From Pseudomonas sp. TH31 (lineage in GTDB: Bacteria > Pseudomonadota > Gammaproteobacteria > Pseudomonadales > Pseudomonadaceae): a stretch of DNA of 64,000 nucleotides. Within the stretch, counting starts at the first letter, position 1; every line of letters begins with the position of its first letter. The notes under the pieces are model-generated. The model saw only the letters and a list, made by a program, of their open reading frames with translations, made no database searches and was not told the DNA's origin. The translations under genes and the position numbers were made by a program. Below are positions 26,277-33,612 of this stretch, piece by piece. Where the stretch lies: the NCBI RefSeq assembly GCF_016650815.1, contig NZ_JAEKEZ010000029.1, positions 248,001 through 312,000 on the forward strand, read 5' to 3'.

Positions 26277-27476
26277 ATGTCAGAAAACCAGCGCCCCCTG
26301 GCGGTCACGCTGCAAGTTGTCTCCATCGTCCTGTTCACCTTCATCGGCTACCTGAATATCGGCATTCCCCTGGCCGTATTGCCGGGCTACGTCCACAGCG
26401 ACCTGGGCTTCGGCGCGGTGATCGCCGGGCTGGTGATCAGCGTGCAATACCTGGCCACCCTGCTCAGTCGCCCGTACGCCGGGCGGATCATCGACAACAA
26501 GGGCAGCAAACTGGCAGTGATGTATGGCCTCGCCGGCTGCGGTTTGAGCGGTGTGTTCATGCTGATTTCGGCCTGGACCCAAAGCCTGCCGATGCTCAGC
26601 CTGATCAGCTTGCTGATCGGCCGACTGGTGCTCGGCAGCGCGGAAAGCCTGGTGGGGTCGGGCTCGATCGGCTGGGGCATCGGCCGGGTCGGCGCGGCGA
26701 ATACCGCCAAAGTCATCTCCTGGAACGGCATCGCCAGCTACGGCGCCATCGCCATCGGCGCGCCGCTGGGCGTGTTGCTCGTCAATGCGTTGGGCTTGTG
26801 GAGCATGGGCGTCAGCATTGTGCTGCTGGCCGTGCTGGGCCTGGCGCTGGCCTGGCCGAAAACCGCCGCTCCGATTGTCGTCGGTGAACGCCTGCCGTTC
26901 ATGCACGTGCTGGGGCGGGTGCTGCCGCACGGCTGCGGCCTGGCGTTGGGCTCCATCGGTTTTGGCACCATTGCCACCTTCATCACCCTGTATTACGCCA
27001 CGCAGCATTGGTCGAACGCGGTGCTCTGCCTGAGCCTGTTCGGTGCCAGTTTCATTGGTGCCCGGCTGCTGTTCGGCAACCTGATCAACCGCCTCGGCGG
27101 ATTTCGCGTGGCGATTGCCTGCCTGTCGGTAGAAACCTTGGGATTACTGCTGTTGTGGCTGGCACCGGATGCCCATTGGGCACTGGCCGGTGCGGCGCTG
27201 AGCGGCTTCGGCTTCTCGCTGGTGTTCCCGGCGCTGGGTGTGGAAGCGGTCAACCTGGTGCCGGCCTCAAGCCGTGGCGCGGCGGTCGGGGCTTATTCGC
27301 TGTTCATCGATTTGTCGCTGGGGATTACCGGGCCATTGGCCGGTGCGATTGCGGCGGGGTTTGGCTTTGCTTCGATCTTCCTGTTTGCCGCCCTCGCCGC
27401 CCTGAGCGGTTTGGCTTTGAGCGTCTACTTGTACCGCCAGGCGCCAAAGTATCGCGAAGAACGCGACGCTCGTTAG
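26277..27476 (+). CDS. MFS transporter, YhhS/YfcJ (UPF0226) family
   Basis: The 399-residue protein has about 12 predicted membrane segments. SRPYAGRIIDNKGSKLAVMYG is the MFS A-motif loop between segments 2 and 3, and GRLVLGSAESLVGSGSIGWGIG is the long glycine-rich segment typical of this subgroup. Members are proposed drug or arabinose-type exporters; the substrate is unknown. Its last four bases overlap the end of arfB on the other strand. Confidence 0.85.
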   Translation: MSENQRPLAVTLQVVSIVLFTFIGYLNIGIPLAVLPGYVHSDLGFGAVIAGLVISVQYLATLLSRPYAGRIIDNKGSKLAVMYGLAGCGLSGVFMLISAWTQSLPMLSLISLLIGRLVLGSAESLVGSGSIGWGIGRVGAANTAKVISWNGIASYGAIAIGAPLGVLLVNALGLWSMGVSIVLLAVLGLALAWPKTAAPIVVGERLPFMHVLGRVLPHGCGLALGSIGFGTIATFITLYYATQHWSNAVLCLSLFGASFIGARLLFGNLINRLGGFRVAIACLSVETLGLLLLWLAPDAHWALAGAALSGFGFSLVFPALGVEAVNLVPASSRGAAVGAYSLFIDLSLGITGPLAGAIAAGFGFASIFLFAALAALSGLALSVYLYRQAPKYREERDAR

Positions 27477-27886
27477 AAATCAACCTTGCCGCGCCCGGCC
27501 TTGATGCTGCCGCGCTTGGTCTTGGATTCGAGCCGACGCTTCTTCGAACCGAGGGTCGGCTTGGTCGGGCGGCGCTTCTTTTCCACTTTGGTGGCGCTAA
27601 GAATCAACTCGGTCAGCCGTTCCAGCGCATCAGCGCGGTTGGCTTCCTGCGTGCGGTATTGCTGGGCCTTGATGATCAGCACGCCTTCGCTGGTGATGCG
27701 ACTGTCACGCAGCGCCAGCAACCGTTCCTTGTAGAACTCGGGCAAGGACGAGGCCGGAATATCGAAGCGCAGGTGCATGGCGCTTGAGACCTTGTTGACG
27801 TTCTGCCCACCCGCGCCTTGCGCACGAATGGCGGTCAATTCGATCTCGGCATCCGGCAGATGCACGTTGTTGGAAATCACCAGCAT
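27473..27886 (-). CDS. arfB: Alternative ribosome-rescue factor B (YaeJ)
   Basis: The 137-residue protein carries the peptidyl-hydrolase loop RAQGAGGQNVNKVSSAMHLRF (GGQ at about 26-28) and a basic C-terminal tail (KVEKKRRPTKPTLGSKKRRLESKTKRGS) that enters the empty mRNA channel. It lacks the codon-recognition domains of release factors. It frees ribosomes stalled without a stop codon. It converges with the MFS gene with a four-base overlap. Confidence 0.93.
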   Translation of the reverse strand: MLVISNNVHLPDAEIELTAIRAQGAGGQNVNKVSSAMHLRFDIPASSLPEFYKERLLALRDSRITSEGVLIIKAQQYRTQEANRADALERLTELILSATKVEKKRRPTKPTLGSKKRRLESKTKRGSIKAGRGKVDF

Positions 27887-27943
27887 GGAAAAAAGCGTCC
27901 GTATTCAGAAGGCACAGGATACCGCGAATGATGTGCGGACTCC

Positions 27944-28032
27944 TGTAGAGCTGCCGAAGGCTGCGATCTTTTGATCTTCGGCGGACTTACTCCCCAAAAG
28001 ATCAAAAGATCGCAGCCTTCGGCAGCTCCTAC
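27944..28032. repeat. REPIN between arfB and aroP
   Basis: TGTAGAGCTGCCGAAGGCTGCGATCTTTTGATC and its inverted copy ending in GGCAGCTCCTAC are arms of the GTAGGAGCTGCCGAAGGCTGCGATC kind, the commonest repeat in this window. The left arm lacks one G of the consensus. It lies downstream of aroP and upstream of arfB, both read leftward. Confidence 0.85.
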
Positions 28033-28097
28033 GAAAAACAAAACGACAAAACAACAAACCCGGCACATGGCCGGGTTGGTTGTTTCAGCAGGCTGCG

Positions 28098-29510
28098 TTA
28101 TTTCACGGCAGTCTGCAGCGCGTGCTGGGCACGACGCTTGTTCTTGATGCCGTAGCAAATCCACATGAACGCCACCCACACCGGGATCGCATACACCGAG
28201 ATCTGGATCCCCGGGATCAGCAGCATCACACACAGGATGAACGCCACGAACGCCAGGCAGATGTAGTTCCCGTACGGGTACCACAGGGCCTTGAACAGCG
28301 GCGTCTGGTGGGTCTTGTTCATGTGCTGGCGGAACTTGAAATGCGAGAAGCTGATCATCGCCCAGTTGATCACCAGGGTAGCCACCACCAGCGACATCAA
28401 CAGTTCCAGCGCGTTTTGCGGGATCAGGTAGTTCAGCAATACGGCGATCAATGTCACCGCTGCCGACGCCAGGATCGAACGCACCGGCACGCCGCGCTTG
28501 TCGATCTTCGCCAGCGCCTTCGGCGCATCGCCCTGCTCGGCCATGCCCAGCAGCATGCGGCTGTTGCAGTAGGTGCCGCTGTTGTACACCGACAATGCCG
28601 CCGTCAGGACCACAAAGTTGAGGATGTGCGCAGCGGTGTTGCTGCCCAGCATCGAGAACACCTGCACGAACGGGCTACCGCTGTAGGAATCGCCGGACGC
28701 ATTCAGGGTGGCCAACAGGCTGTCCCATGGCGTCAGCGACAGCAGAATGACCAGGGCGCCGATGTAGAAAATCAGGATCCGGTAAATCACCTGGTTGATC
28801 GCTTTCGGGATCACGGTTTTCGGCTTGTCGGCTTCGGCGGCGGTGAAACCGAGCATTTCCAGGCCGCCGAAGGAGAACATGATGATCGCCATGGCCATCA
28901 CCAGACCACTGACACCGTTCGGGAAGAAGCCGCCGTGGGACCACAGGTTGCTCACCGACGCTTGCGGGCCGCCGTTACCGCTGACCAGCAAATAGCTGCC
29001 CAGGGCAATCATGCCGACAATCGCCACGACCTTGATGATCGCGAACCAGAACTCGGCCTCGCCAAACACTTTGACGTTGGCCAGGTTGATCAGGTTGATC
29101 AGCACGAAGAAACCGGCAGCAGAGACCCAGGTCGGGATGTCCGGCGCCCAGTAGTGGATGTACTTACCGACCGCGGTCAGCTCCGACATGCCTACCAGAA
29201 TGTACAGAATCCAGCAGTTCCAGCCCGACAGGAAACCGGCGAAACCGCCCCAGTATTTGTGGGCGAAGTGGCTGAAGGAGCCGGCCACCGGCTCTTCGAC
29301 GATCATTTCGCCCAACTGGCGCATGATCATGAAGGCAATGAAACCGCAGATGGCATAGCCGAGGATCATCGACGGGCCGGCGGATTTCAGCACCCCGGCC
29401 GAGCCGAGGAACAGCCCGGTACCGATCGCGCCACCGAGGGCGATCAGTTGAATGTGGCGATTTTTCAGGCCGCGTTGAAGCGTACCTGAATGCGAGTTTT
29501 GTCCACTCAT
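28098..29510 (-). CDS. aroP: Aromatic amino acid permease, AroP type
   Basis: The 470-residue APC-family carrier has about 12 membrane segments. LKNRHIQLIALGGAIGTGLF, MRQLGEMIVEEPVAGSFSHFA, FWFAIIKVVAIVGM, GNGGPQASVSNLW and SVYNSGTYCNSRMLLGMA are very close to AroP of enteric bacteria. It imports phenylalanine, tyrosine or tryptophan with protons, and so fits the nearby phh genes. The ATG at 29510 is preferred to a TTG 18 bases upstream. A promoter about 250 bases upstream and a small Trp-containing ORF in the leader suggest regulation after initiation. Confidence 0.88.
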   Translation of the reverse strand: MSGQNSHSGTLQRGLKNRHIQLIALGGAIGTGLFLGSAGVLKSAGPSMILGYAICGFIAFMIMRQLGEMIVEEPVAGSFSHFAHKYWGGFAGFLSGWNCWILYILVGMSELTAVGKYIHYWAPDIPTWVSAAGFFVLINLINLANVKVFGEAEFWFAIIKVVAIVGMIALGSYLLVSGNGGPQASVSNLWSHGGFFPNGVSGLVMAMAIIMFSFGGLEMLGFTAAEADKPKTVIPKAINQVIYRILIFYIGALVILLSLTPWDSLLATLNASGDSYSGSPFVQVFSMLGSNTAAHILNFVVLTAALSVYNSGTYCNSRMLLGMAEQGDAPKALAKIDKRGVPVRSILASAAVTLIAVLLNYLIPQNALELLMSLVVATLVINWAMISFSHFKFRQHMNKTHQTPLFKALWYPYGNYICLAFVAFILCVMLLIPGIQISVYAIPVWVAFMWICYGIKNKRRAQHALQTAVK

Positions 29511-29570
29511 GAAAAGGGTCTCACGCAAGGTTTGATGATGTTCAGTAGACGTTGCTGCTCAGTTGCAATT

Positions 29571-29633
29571 TCAAGCAGCGCCGATCAAACCCCAGCGCAA
29601 GCACCAGGAGTTCAGCGTATTTACAACGGTCAT
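29571..29633 (-). CDS. Possible 20-residue leader peptide upstream of aroP
   Basis: On the minus strand an ATG with AGGTGA six bases upstream opens 20 codons and stops with TGA 60 bases before the aroP ATG. The middle reads NSWCLRWGLIG, with two Trp codons four positions apart. It lies inside the long leader between the predicted promoter (29762) and aroP. A leader peptide with codons for a transported amino acid suggests ribosome-mediated control. I see only a weak GCTGCT/AGCAGC hairpin after it and no clear terminator, so a classical attenuator is not shown. Confidence 0.4.
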   Translation of the reverse strand: MTVVNTLNSWCLRWGLIGAA

Positions 29634-29761
29634 GCGTCACCTGTTTGTTTTTATCTGTGACGAAATCGAACCCGACACGCTTGTGGCGCGGCGGAGTGAA
29701 CAAGACGGGTAGCCTTGAAGTTTGCGCAGGTGCGCAGGAGGTCACAGTTAAAACGCGGCGC

Positions 29762-29790
29762 ATTGTACACCGCTAACCCCCTGCTGCCAG
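29762..29790 (-). promoter_or_regulatory. Sigma-70-type promoter for aroP
   Basis: On the minus strand CTGGCA and TACAAT are separated by exactly 17 bases. The predicted start near 29755 gives a leader of about 245 bases to the aroP ATG, unusually long for a permease gene. No PhhR box with both half-sites was found close by. Confidence 0.5.
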
Positions 29791-29801
29791 ACTCTGCTGG
29801 A

Positions 29802-29948
29802 TCAGCGCGTCGGTTGCCGGGATTGCCTGTGTCCGCTTCGAAGGTCGAAGGCGGCTGCAAAAAGGAAGTCAGACCTTTGCAGGTCATCGACGCCGGCGAT
29901 CAAAAAATTCGCCCACGGGGGGAGATGGAGATGAGTCACGGCGTTCAT
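29802..29948 (-). CDS. Possible small ORF, 48 residues, with strong ribosome site
   Basis: AAGGAGG lies a good distance before the ATG at 29948. The frame (MNAVTHLHLPPWANFLIAGV, then LQRSDFLFAAAF and a basic end) stops at 29802, just before the aroP promoter. The composition (His, Trp, Phe near the start) might suit a leader peptide, but no family is recognised and no following gene is tied to it. Treat as a candidate only. Confidence 0.25.
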   Translation of the reverse strand: MNAVTHLHLPPWANFLIAGVDDLQRSDFLFAAAFDLRSGHRQSRQPTR

Positions 29949-30438
29949 TGCGCCTCCTTCTTGTTATGCACCTGCACGACAGGCATGGGGCGCATCACAC
30001 CCTTCAAACGCCGCTGAAACAAGCGCGCCAGAGCCTTGCAGCAGCGTAGATGGACGAGTTGACGGAAGGTTTTCCTTACAGCCGCTGTGCAGGGAGCATT
30101 TCAATGGGTTTGGCGACATATTTAGTCAACATTCCTTTACATGCCGTAACGTAAACTTTCCAAATCAGATATCACTGTAGGATGACTGCAAATTGACGGT
30201 AGGAAGCTTCCTAAGGAAAAGGTCGAGTTAGTTTTTTGTTTTTAAATAAGAATTTGCCCTTTAAAAACAGAATAAAAAGTTCAAATAAATCTTATTTAAT
30301 TATTTTTTTGCATTTTAAAAATCGATGAACTAGGTTTTCAGCGACTTGCCGAGCCGCATCGACCGGCAAGTTGGCGGGTTATTCACTGATTGAAAAGCAC
30401 GCCGCTGTTCTTACTCGAAGTCATCTAGGAGATTCACA
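29949..30438. other. Long gene-free, AT-rich stretch before the peptide gene
   Basis: No supportable gene is present. From about 30120 to 30340 the base composition drops sharply to AT-rich, with runs such as TTTTTTGTTTTTAAATAAG and TTAATTATTTTTTTGC, unlike anything else in the window. It includes an exact palindrome AGGAAGCTTCCT (30201-30212), TTTAC-N10-GTAAA (30136-30155) and a hairpin ACTTGCCG/CGGCAAGT (30344-30371) in the presumed leader of the next gene. Such DNA often binds MvaT/H-NS silencers; that is an inference. Confidence 0.6.
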
Positions 30439-30576
30439 ATGCAAGCACTTGAAAAAGACTTGGAAACTGAACTGCAACTGGACGATTGGTTTGAAGCACC
30501 GACCCATGAAGCCGCCATTGAAATGATGCAAGCCGACGCGATTGTGCCGTTCGGCACGGCGATGTGGCCTCTGTAA
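30439..30576 (+). CDS. 45-residue acidic peptide, possible precursor peptide
   Basis: An ATG with AGGAG nine bases upstream opens 45 codons. The first 34 residues are acidic and helical-looking (MQALEKDLETELQLDDWFEA, then THEAAIEMMQADA), and the last 11 are uncharged and aromatic/proline-containing (IVPFGTAMWPL). This two-part build resembles leader plus core of peptide natural products, or a substrate of the peptidase encoded 69 bases downstream. A stem-loop lies between the two genes. No typical modifying enzyme is nearby, and I do not recognise a named family. AT-rich DNA upstream suggests silencing or recent acquisition. Confidence 0.65.
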   Translation: MQALEKDLETELQLDDWFEAPTHEAAIEMMQADAIVPFGTAMWPL

Positions 30577-30584
30577 GATATCCC

Positions 30585-30615
30585 GGCAGGTACGATCCGG
30601 CCGGTCGTGCCTGCC
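30585..30615 (+). promoter_or_regulatory. Intercistronic stem-loop, possible partial terminator
   Basis: GGCAGGTACGA and TCGTGCCTGCC pair over 11 bases with one G-T wobble around a 9-base loop, followed by ACATTTTC. The T run is short, so read-through is expected. Such a structure between a small peptide gene and an enzyme gene often lowers expression of the second gene or protects the first mRNA end. Confidence 0.55.
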
Positions 30616-30645
30616 ACATTTTCTCGGTTTGTCAGGGAGGACTAC

Positions 30646-31611
30646 ATGGATAAGCAACGCGCCATTTCGCATTTCCTTTACTACCTCGAACACCACCCGG
30701 CCCTTGTCGGCATCAACCCGGCGAAGGTCTTGCTCGGCCACACCGCTGATTACGAGGCACACACCTGCGCCATCGCCGAACAGGCCGGCAACAGCCAACA
30801 ATTCAGCTTCAGCGCCATGCGCCTGGACCTGGAACCCACGGATTTGCTGGCCCTGGCGATTGCCGACAGCGACCTGTACATTTTCTTCTACGACTCTTCC
30901 ACCCTGCCCAACCCACGCCCCGACGGCCCGGAGTTTGTCCGTGCGCTGCAAGGGATCATGGCGCAAAACTGGAAGAAGTCGCTGTTGTTCAAGGATTACG
31001 GTGATTACTTCTACGACACTTTCAGTGTCACCCCGCAGCGAATTGCCGGGCTCAATAGCCATCTGATTCAGCGCATGTCCCACGCCACAACACTAAGTTT
31101 CAAGGATGACCACGGCTCGTGGTTTGAAACACCGTTGAACAGTATCAAGAAGTGGACCGACATCAACGGCATCGGCAACTTTGACCTGGCGCCCGGCGAA
31201 ATCGCGACCCACAGCGAGGCGATTAATGGCCAGGTGAAGTTCATGGGGACATTCCTCAGTACGATCCCCTTCGCCCGCAAGTACGGGGTACTGGAGTCGC
31301 CACTGGAGTTGTGGATCGAGAACTCGACCATCAGCAAAATCGCCACGGATGTGCCGGGGCTTGAGCACGACTTCAACAAATACCTGGATGCCAATCCGTC
31401 GAATCGGCGGATCGAGGAGCTGGGCATTGGCACCAACGAAGGCGTGAAGGAGCTCTATGCGCGCAACGCCGGGTTCGAGGAGCGTCATTGCGGCTTGCAC
31501 CTGGGGTTGGGCGGCGGGGCCAAGGGCAGCCATCACCTGGACCTGATCTTCTCCAGTGGCGTGTTGGCGCTGGATGATGAGCCGGTGTTTGATGGGCGGT
31601 TTGTTTTTTAG
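30646..31611 (+). CDS. M29 (aminopeptidase T/AmpS)-like metallopeptidase
   Basis: The 321-residue protein matches the M29 pattern of metal ligands: E185 in LAPGEIATHSE, E258 in RIEELGIGTN, H285 in GLHLGLGGG, then H297 and D299 in SHHLDLIF. M29 enzymes are two-metal aminopeptidases without signal peptides; this one is somewhat shorter than the usual 400 residues and differs in its first 150. AGGGAGG lies six bases before the ATG at 30646. It follows the 45-residue peptide gene in the same direction, so it may process that peptide. It is followed by a REPIN and a bidirectional terminator. The function is inferred from motifs only. Confidence 0.65.
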   Translation: MDKQRAISHFLYYLEHHPALVGINPAKVLLGHTADYEAHTCAIAEQAGNSQQFSFSAMRLDLEPTDLLALAIADSDLYIFFYDSSTLPNPRPDGPEFVRALQGIMAQNWKKSLLFKDYGDYFYDTFSVTPQRIAGLNSHLIQRMSHATTLSFKDDHGSWFETPLNSIKKWTDINGIGNFDLAPGEIATHSEAINGQVKFMGTFLSTIPFARKYGVLESPLELWIENSTISKIATDVPGLEHDFNKYLDANPSNRRIEELGIGTNEGVKELYARNAGFEERHCGLHLGLGGGAKGSHHLDLIFSSGVLALDDEPVFDGRFVF

Positions 31612-31640
31612 GCCTTTAGATGACGGTGAGGCGACCGACC

Positions 31641-31726
31641 TCATCGCGAGCAGGCTCGCTCCCACAATTGATCGCGTTTCCCTGAAAGAGCTCGGTCACC
31701 TGTGGGAGCGAGCTTGCTCGCGATGA
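31641..31726. repeat. REPIN after the M29-like gene
   Basis: TCATCGCGAGCAGGCTCGCTCCCACA and TGTGGGAGCGAGCTTGCTCGCGATGA are inverted arms of the second REP kind, about 86 bases in all. It stands 30 bases after the stop codon. Confidence 0.85.
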
Positions 31727-31762
31727 CTGACTTACAAACGCTACATCACTAAAGCCAGACAC

Positions 31763-31796
31763 AAAAAAAACGCCAACCCTAAGGTTGGCGTTTTTT
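31763..31796. terminator. Bidirectional intrinsic terminator
   Basis: Eight A, then CGCCAACC-CTAA-GGTTGGCG, then six T. It can end both the peptide/peptidase transcript (plus strand) and rluB (minus strand, stop at 31831). Confidence 0.9.
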
Positions 31797-31830
31797 ACTT
31801 GCAGCTTGCAGCTAAAAACTTACCGCTGCT

Positions 31831-33129
31831 TCATTCCGGCTTGCGACGACCGAAGCCCGGGCGCTGGCCCGAACCGGCTGGTGCGCCGCGACGCTTGCCC
31901 GATGGCGCGTCCTTGTTGACCAGAACGATACCTGGGCGTTTCTTCGCTGGCGCCTTGGCCGGACGCTTGGTGTCAGCCGGACGGTCGGCCACTGGGGTAC
32001 CGCGACCCGACTCACCACGAGATTCGCCACGACCGGCTGGAGCACCACGATCGCTACGACCACCGGACGGAGCACCACGGCCTTCGCCACGTTCGGTGCG
32101 ACCGTTGGCCGGACGCGGCGTGCGTGGGCCGCGCTCGCCATCAGCGCGTGGCGCTGCTGGTTTGCGGGCTGGACGCTCGCCTTCGATTTGCGGCTCACGG
32201 GAGTCACGCGGCGTAGCAGCGGTCTGGTTACCGATGGCTGGACGCAACGAACGCACGCGCTCGGTCTTGCCCATCGGACGCGAAGATTTACGCTGCATAC
32301 GGTCGAGCTTGTCTTTGCTCTTGGCGTTCATCTGCGGCATCGCCACAGGTGTCAAACCGACTTCAGCACTCAGAATGTCGACTTCGAACTGGCTCATTTC
32401 GCGCCAGCGCCCCATCGGCAGGTCGGAGTTAAGGAACACCGGACCGAAACGCACGCGCTTCAGACGGCTGACCACCAGGCCCTGGGATTCCCACAGACGA
32501 CGAACTTCGCGGTTGCGACCTTCCATCACCACGCAGTGATACCAGTGGTTGAAACCTTCGCCGCCCGGCGCTTGCTTGATGTCGGTGAACTTGGCCGGGC
32601 CGTCCTCGAGGACGACGCCGGCCTTCAGACGCTCGATCATCTCGTCGTCGACTTCGCCACGGACACGTACCGCGTATTCACGGTCCATTTCGTAGGAAGG
32701 GTGCATCAGGCGGTTGGCCAATTCACCGTCAGTGGTGAACATCAGCAGACCGGTGGTGTTGATGTCGAGACGACCGATGTTGATCCAGCGACCTTCTTTG
32801 GGGCGCGGCATCTTGTCAAAAACCGTCGGACGGCCTTCCGGGTCAAGGCGGGTGCAGATTTCGCCGTCGGGCTTGTTGTACATGATCACGCGGCGTACCG
32901 ACTCGGCGGCTTCTTCGCGCTTGATCACCTTGCCATCAATGGTGATGGCGTCGTGCATGTCGACGCGCTGCCCGAGGGTGGCGTCTTTGCCATTGACCTT
33001 GATGCGGCCGTGGCTGATCCAGGCTTCTACGTCACGGCGCGAGCCGACGCCGATACGGGCGAGGACTTTCTGCAGCTTTTCGCCTGCTGGGCCGATTTCC
33101 TGGTCGTCTTTCTGGTCGTTGATACTCAT
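31831..33129 (-). CDS. rluB: 23S rRNA pseudouridine(2605) synthase
   Basis: The 432-residue protein starts with an S4 RNA-binding domain (KLQKVLARIGVGSRRDVEAWI) followed by the RsuA/RluB catalytic domain, with the aspartate in GRLDINTTGLLMFTTDGELANR, and EGRNREVRRLWES. The last 150 residues are a disordered basic tail rich in Arg, Gly, Pro and Ala (repeats such as RGAPAGRGE), longer than the enteric enzyme and common in pseudomonads. It modifies U2605 of 23S rRNA. Confidence 0.93.
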   Translation of the reverse strand: MSINDQKDDQEIGPAGEKLQKVLARIGVGSRRDVEAWISHGRIKVNGKDATLGQRVDMHDAITIDGKVIKREEAAESVRRVIMYNKPDGEICTRLDPEGRPTVFDKMPRPKEGRWINIGRLDINTTGLLMFTTDGELANRLMHPSYEMDREYAVRVRGEVDDEMIERLKAGVVLEDGPAKFTDIKQAPGGEGFNHWYHCVVMEGRNREVRRLWESQGLVVSRLKRVRFGPVFLNSDLPMGRWREMSQFEVDILSAEVGLTPVAMPQMNAKSKDKLDRMQRKSSRPMGKTERVRSLRPAIGNQTAATPRDSREPQIEGERPARKPAAPRADGERGPRTPRPANGRTERGEGRGAPSGGRSDRGAPAGRGESRGESGRGTPVADRPADTKRPAKAPAKKRPGIVLVNKDAPSGKRRGAPAGSGQRPGFGRRKPE

Positions 33130-33284
33130 CTGGGCACCTCCCGGTGTGGTCTGTTCAGGCAGCTCTGAAGTGAGGGGCCTGAAGAGTTGAAAGCAGGGTC
33201 TCGGGCGAAGGGATCGCCGGAGGGTCGCGAATCATACGCTCATGCGAGCGTTCGCGCATCAGAGACTAGCTGATCAATGGCGAC

Positions 33285-33476
33285 TTACTTGCCTTTCCGC
33301 CGACCGGTGGCACCGAGTTTGATCAAACGCAGCGCCGCTTCGGCGAGTACGGTGCGCTTGTCGGTCTTGTCGAGCTTCTTCCAGGCCCTGATCTCGCGCT
33401 TGCTGCGGCCGCAGCCAAGGCAGATGTCGTCAGTGAATTTGCAGACGCTGATGCAGGGGTCTTTGGTTGAGCTCAT
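33285..33476 (-). CDS. DUF1289 small cysteine protein
   Basis: The 63-residue protein has the DUF1289 pattern of four cysteines (DPCISVCKFTDDICLGCGRS) followed by a basic region (KREIRAWKKLDK). The ATG at 33476 was chosen by the family start. The family may bind iron or zinc; its role is not established. It lies between rluB and scpB, with a REPIN upstream. The 155 bases between it and rluB hold nothing evident. Confidence 0.85.
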   Translation of the reverse strand: MSSTKDPCISVCKFTDDICLGCGRSKREIRAWKKLDKTDKRTVLAEAALRLIKLGATGRRKGK

Positions 33477-33495
33477 CGGATGCCTTTTGAATATC

Positions 33496-33604
33496 AAGAT
33501 CAAAAGATCGCAGCCTTCGGCAGCTCCTACGCAGCCCCTATTGACATCCCTGCTTCGGCGTCGAGCACGGACCTGTAGGAGCTGCCGAAGGCTGCGATCT
33601 TTTG
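33496..33604. repeat. REPIN between DUF1289 gene and scpB
   Basis: Arms GATCAAAAGATCGCAGCCTTCGGCAGCTCCTAC and GTAGGAGCTGCCGAAGGCTGCGATCTTTTG face outward, with their GTAGG ends toward each other, the opposite arrangement to most copies here. The pair is about 109 bases. Confidence 0.85.
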
Positions 33605-33612
33605 GCGTTCCC

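Noticed and set aside
28080..29489. 469-codon open frame opposite aroP
   Set aside because: His/Gln/Asp-rich shadow; the AroP membrane protein on the minus strand has clear family motifs.
29511..29571. Classical terminator/antiterminator after the aroP leader ORF
   Set aside because: Only GCTGCT/AGCAGC can pair and no T run follows, so a terminator is not supported.
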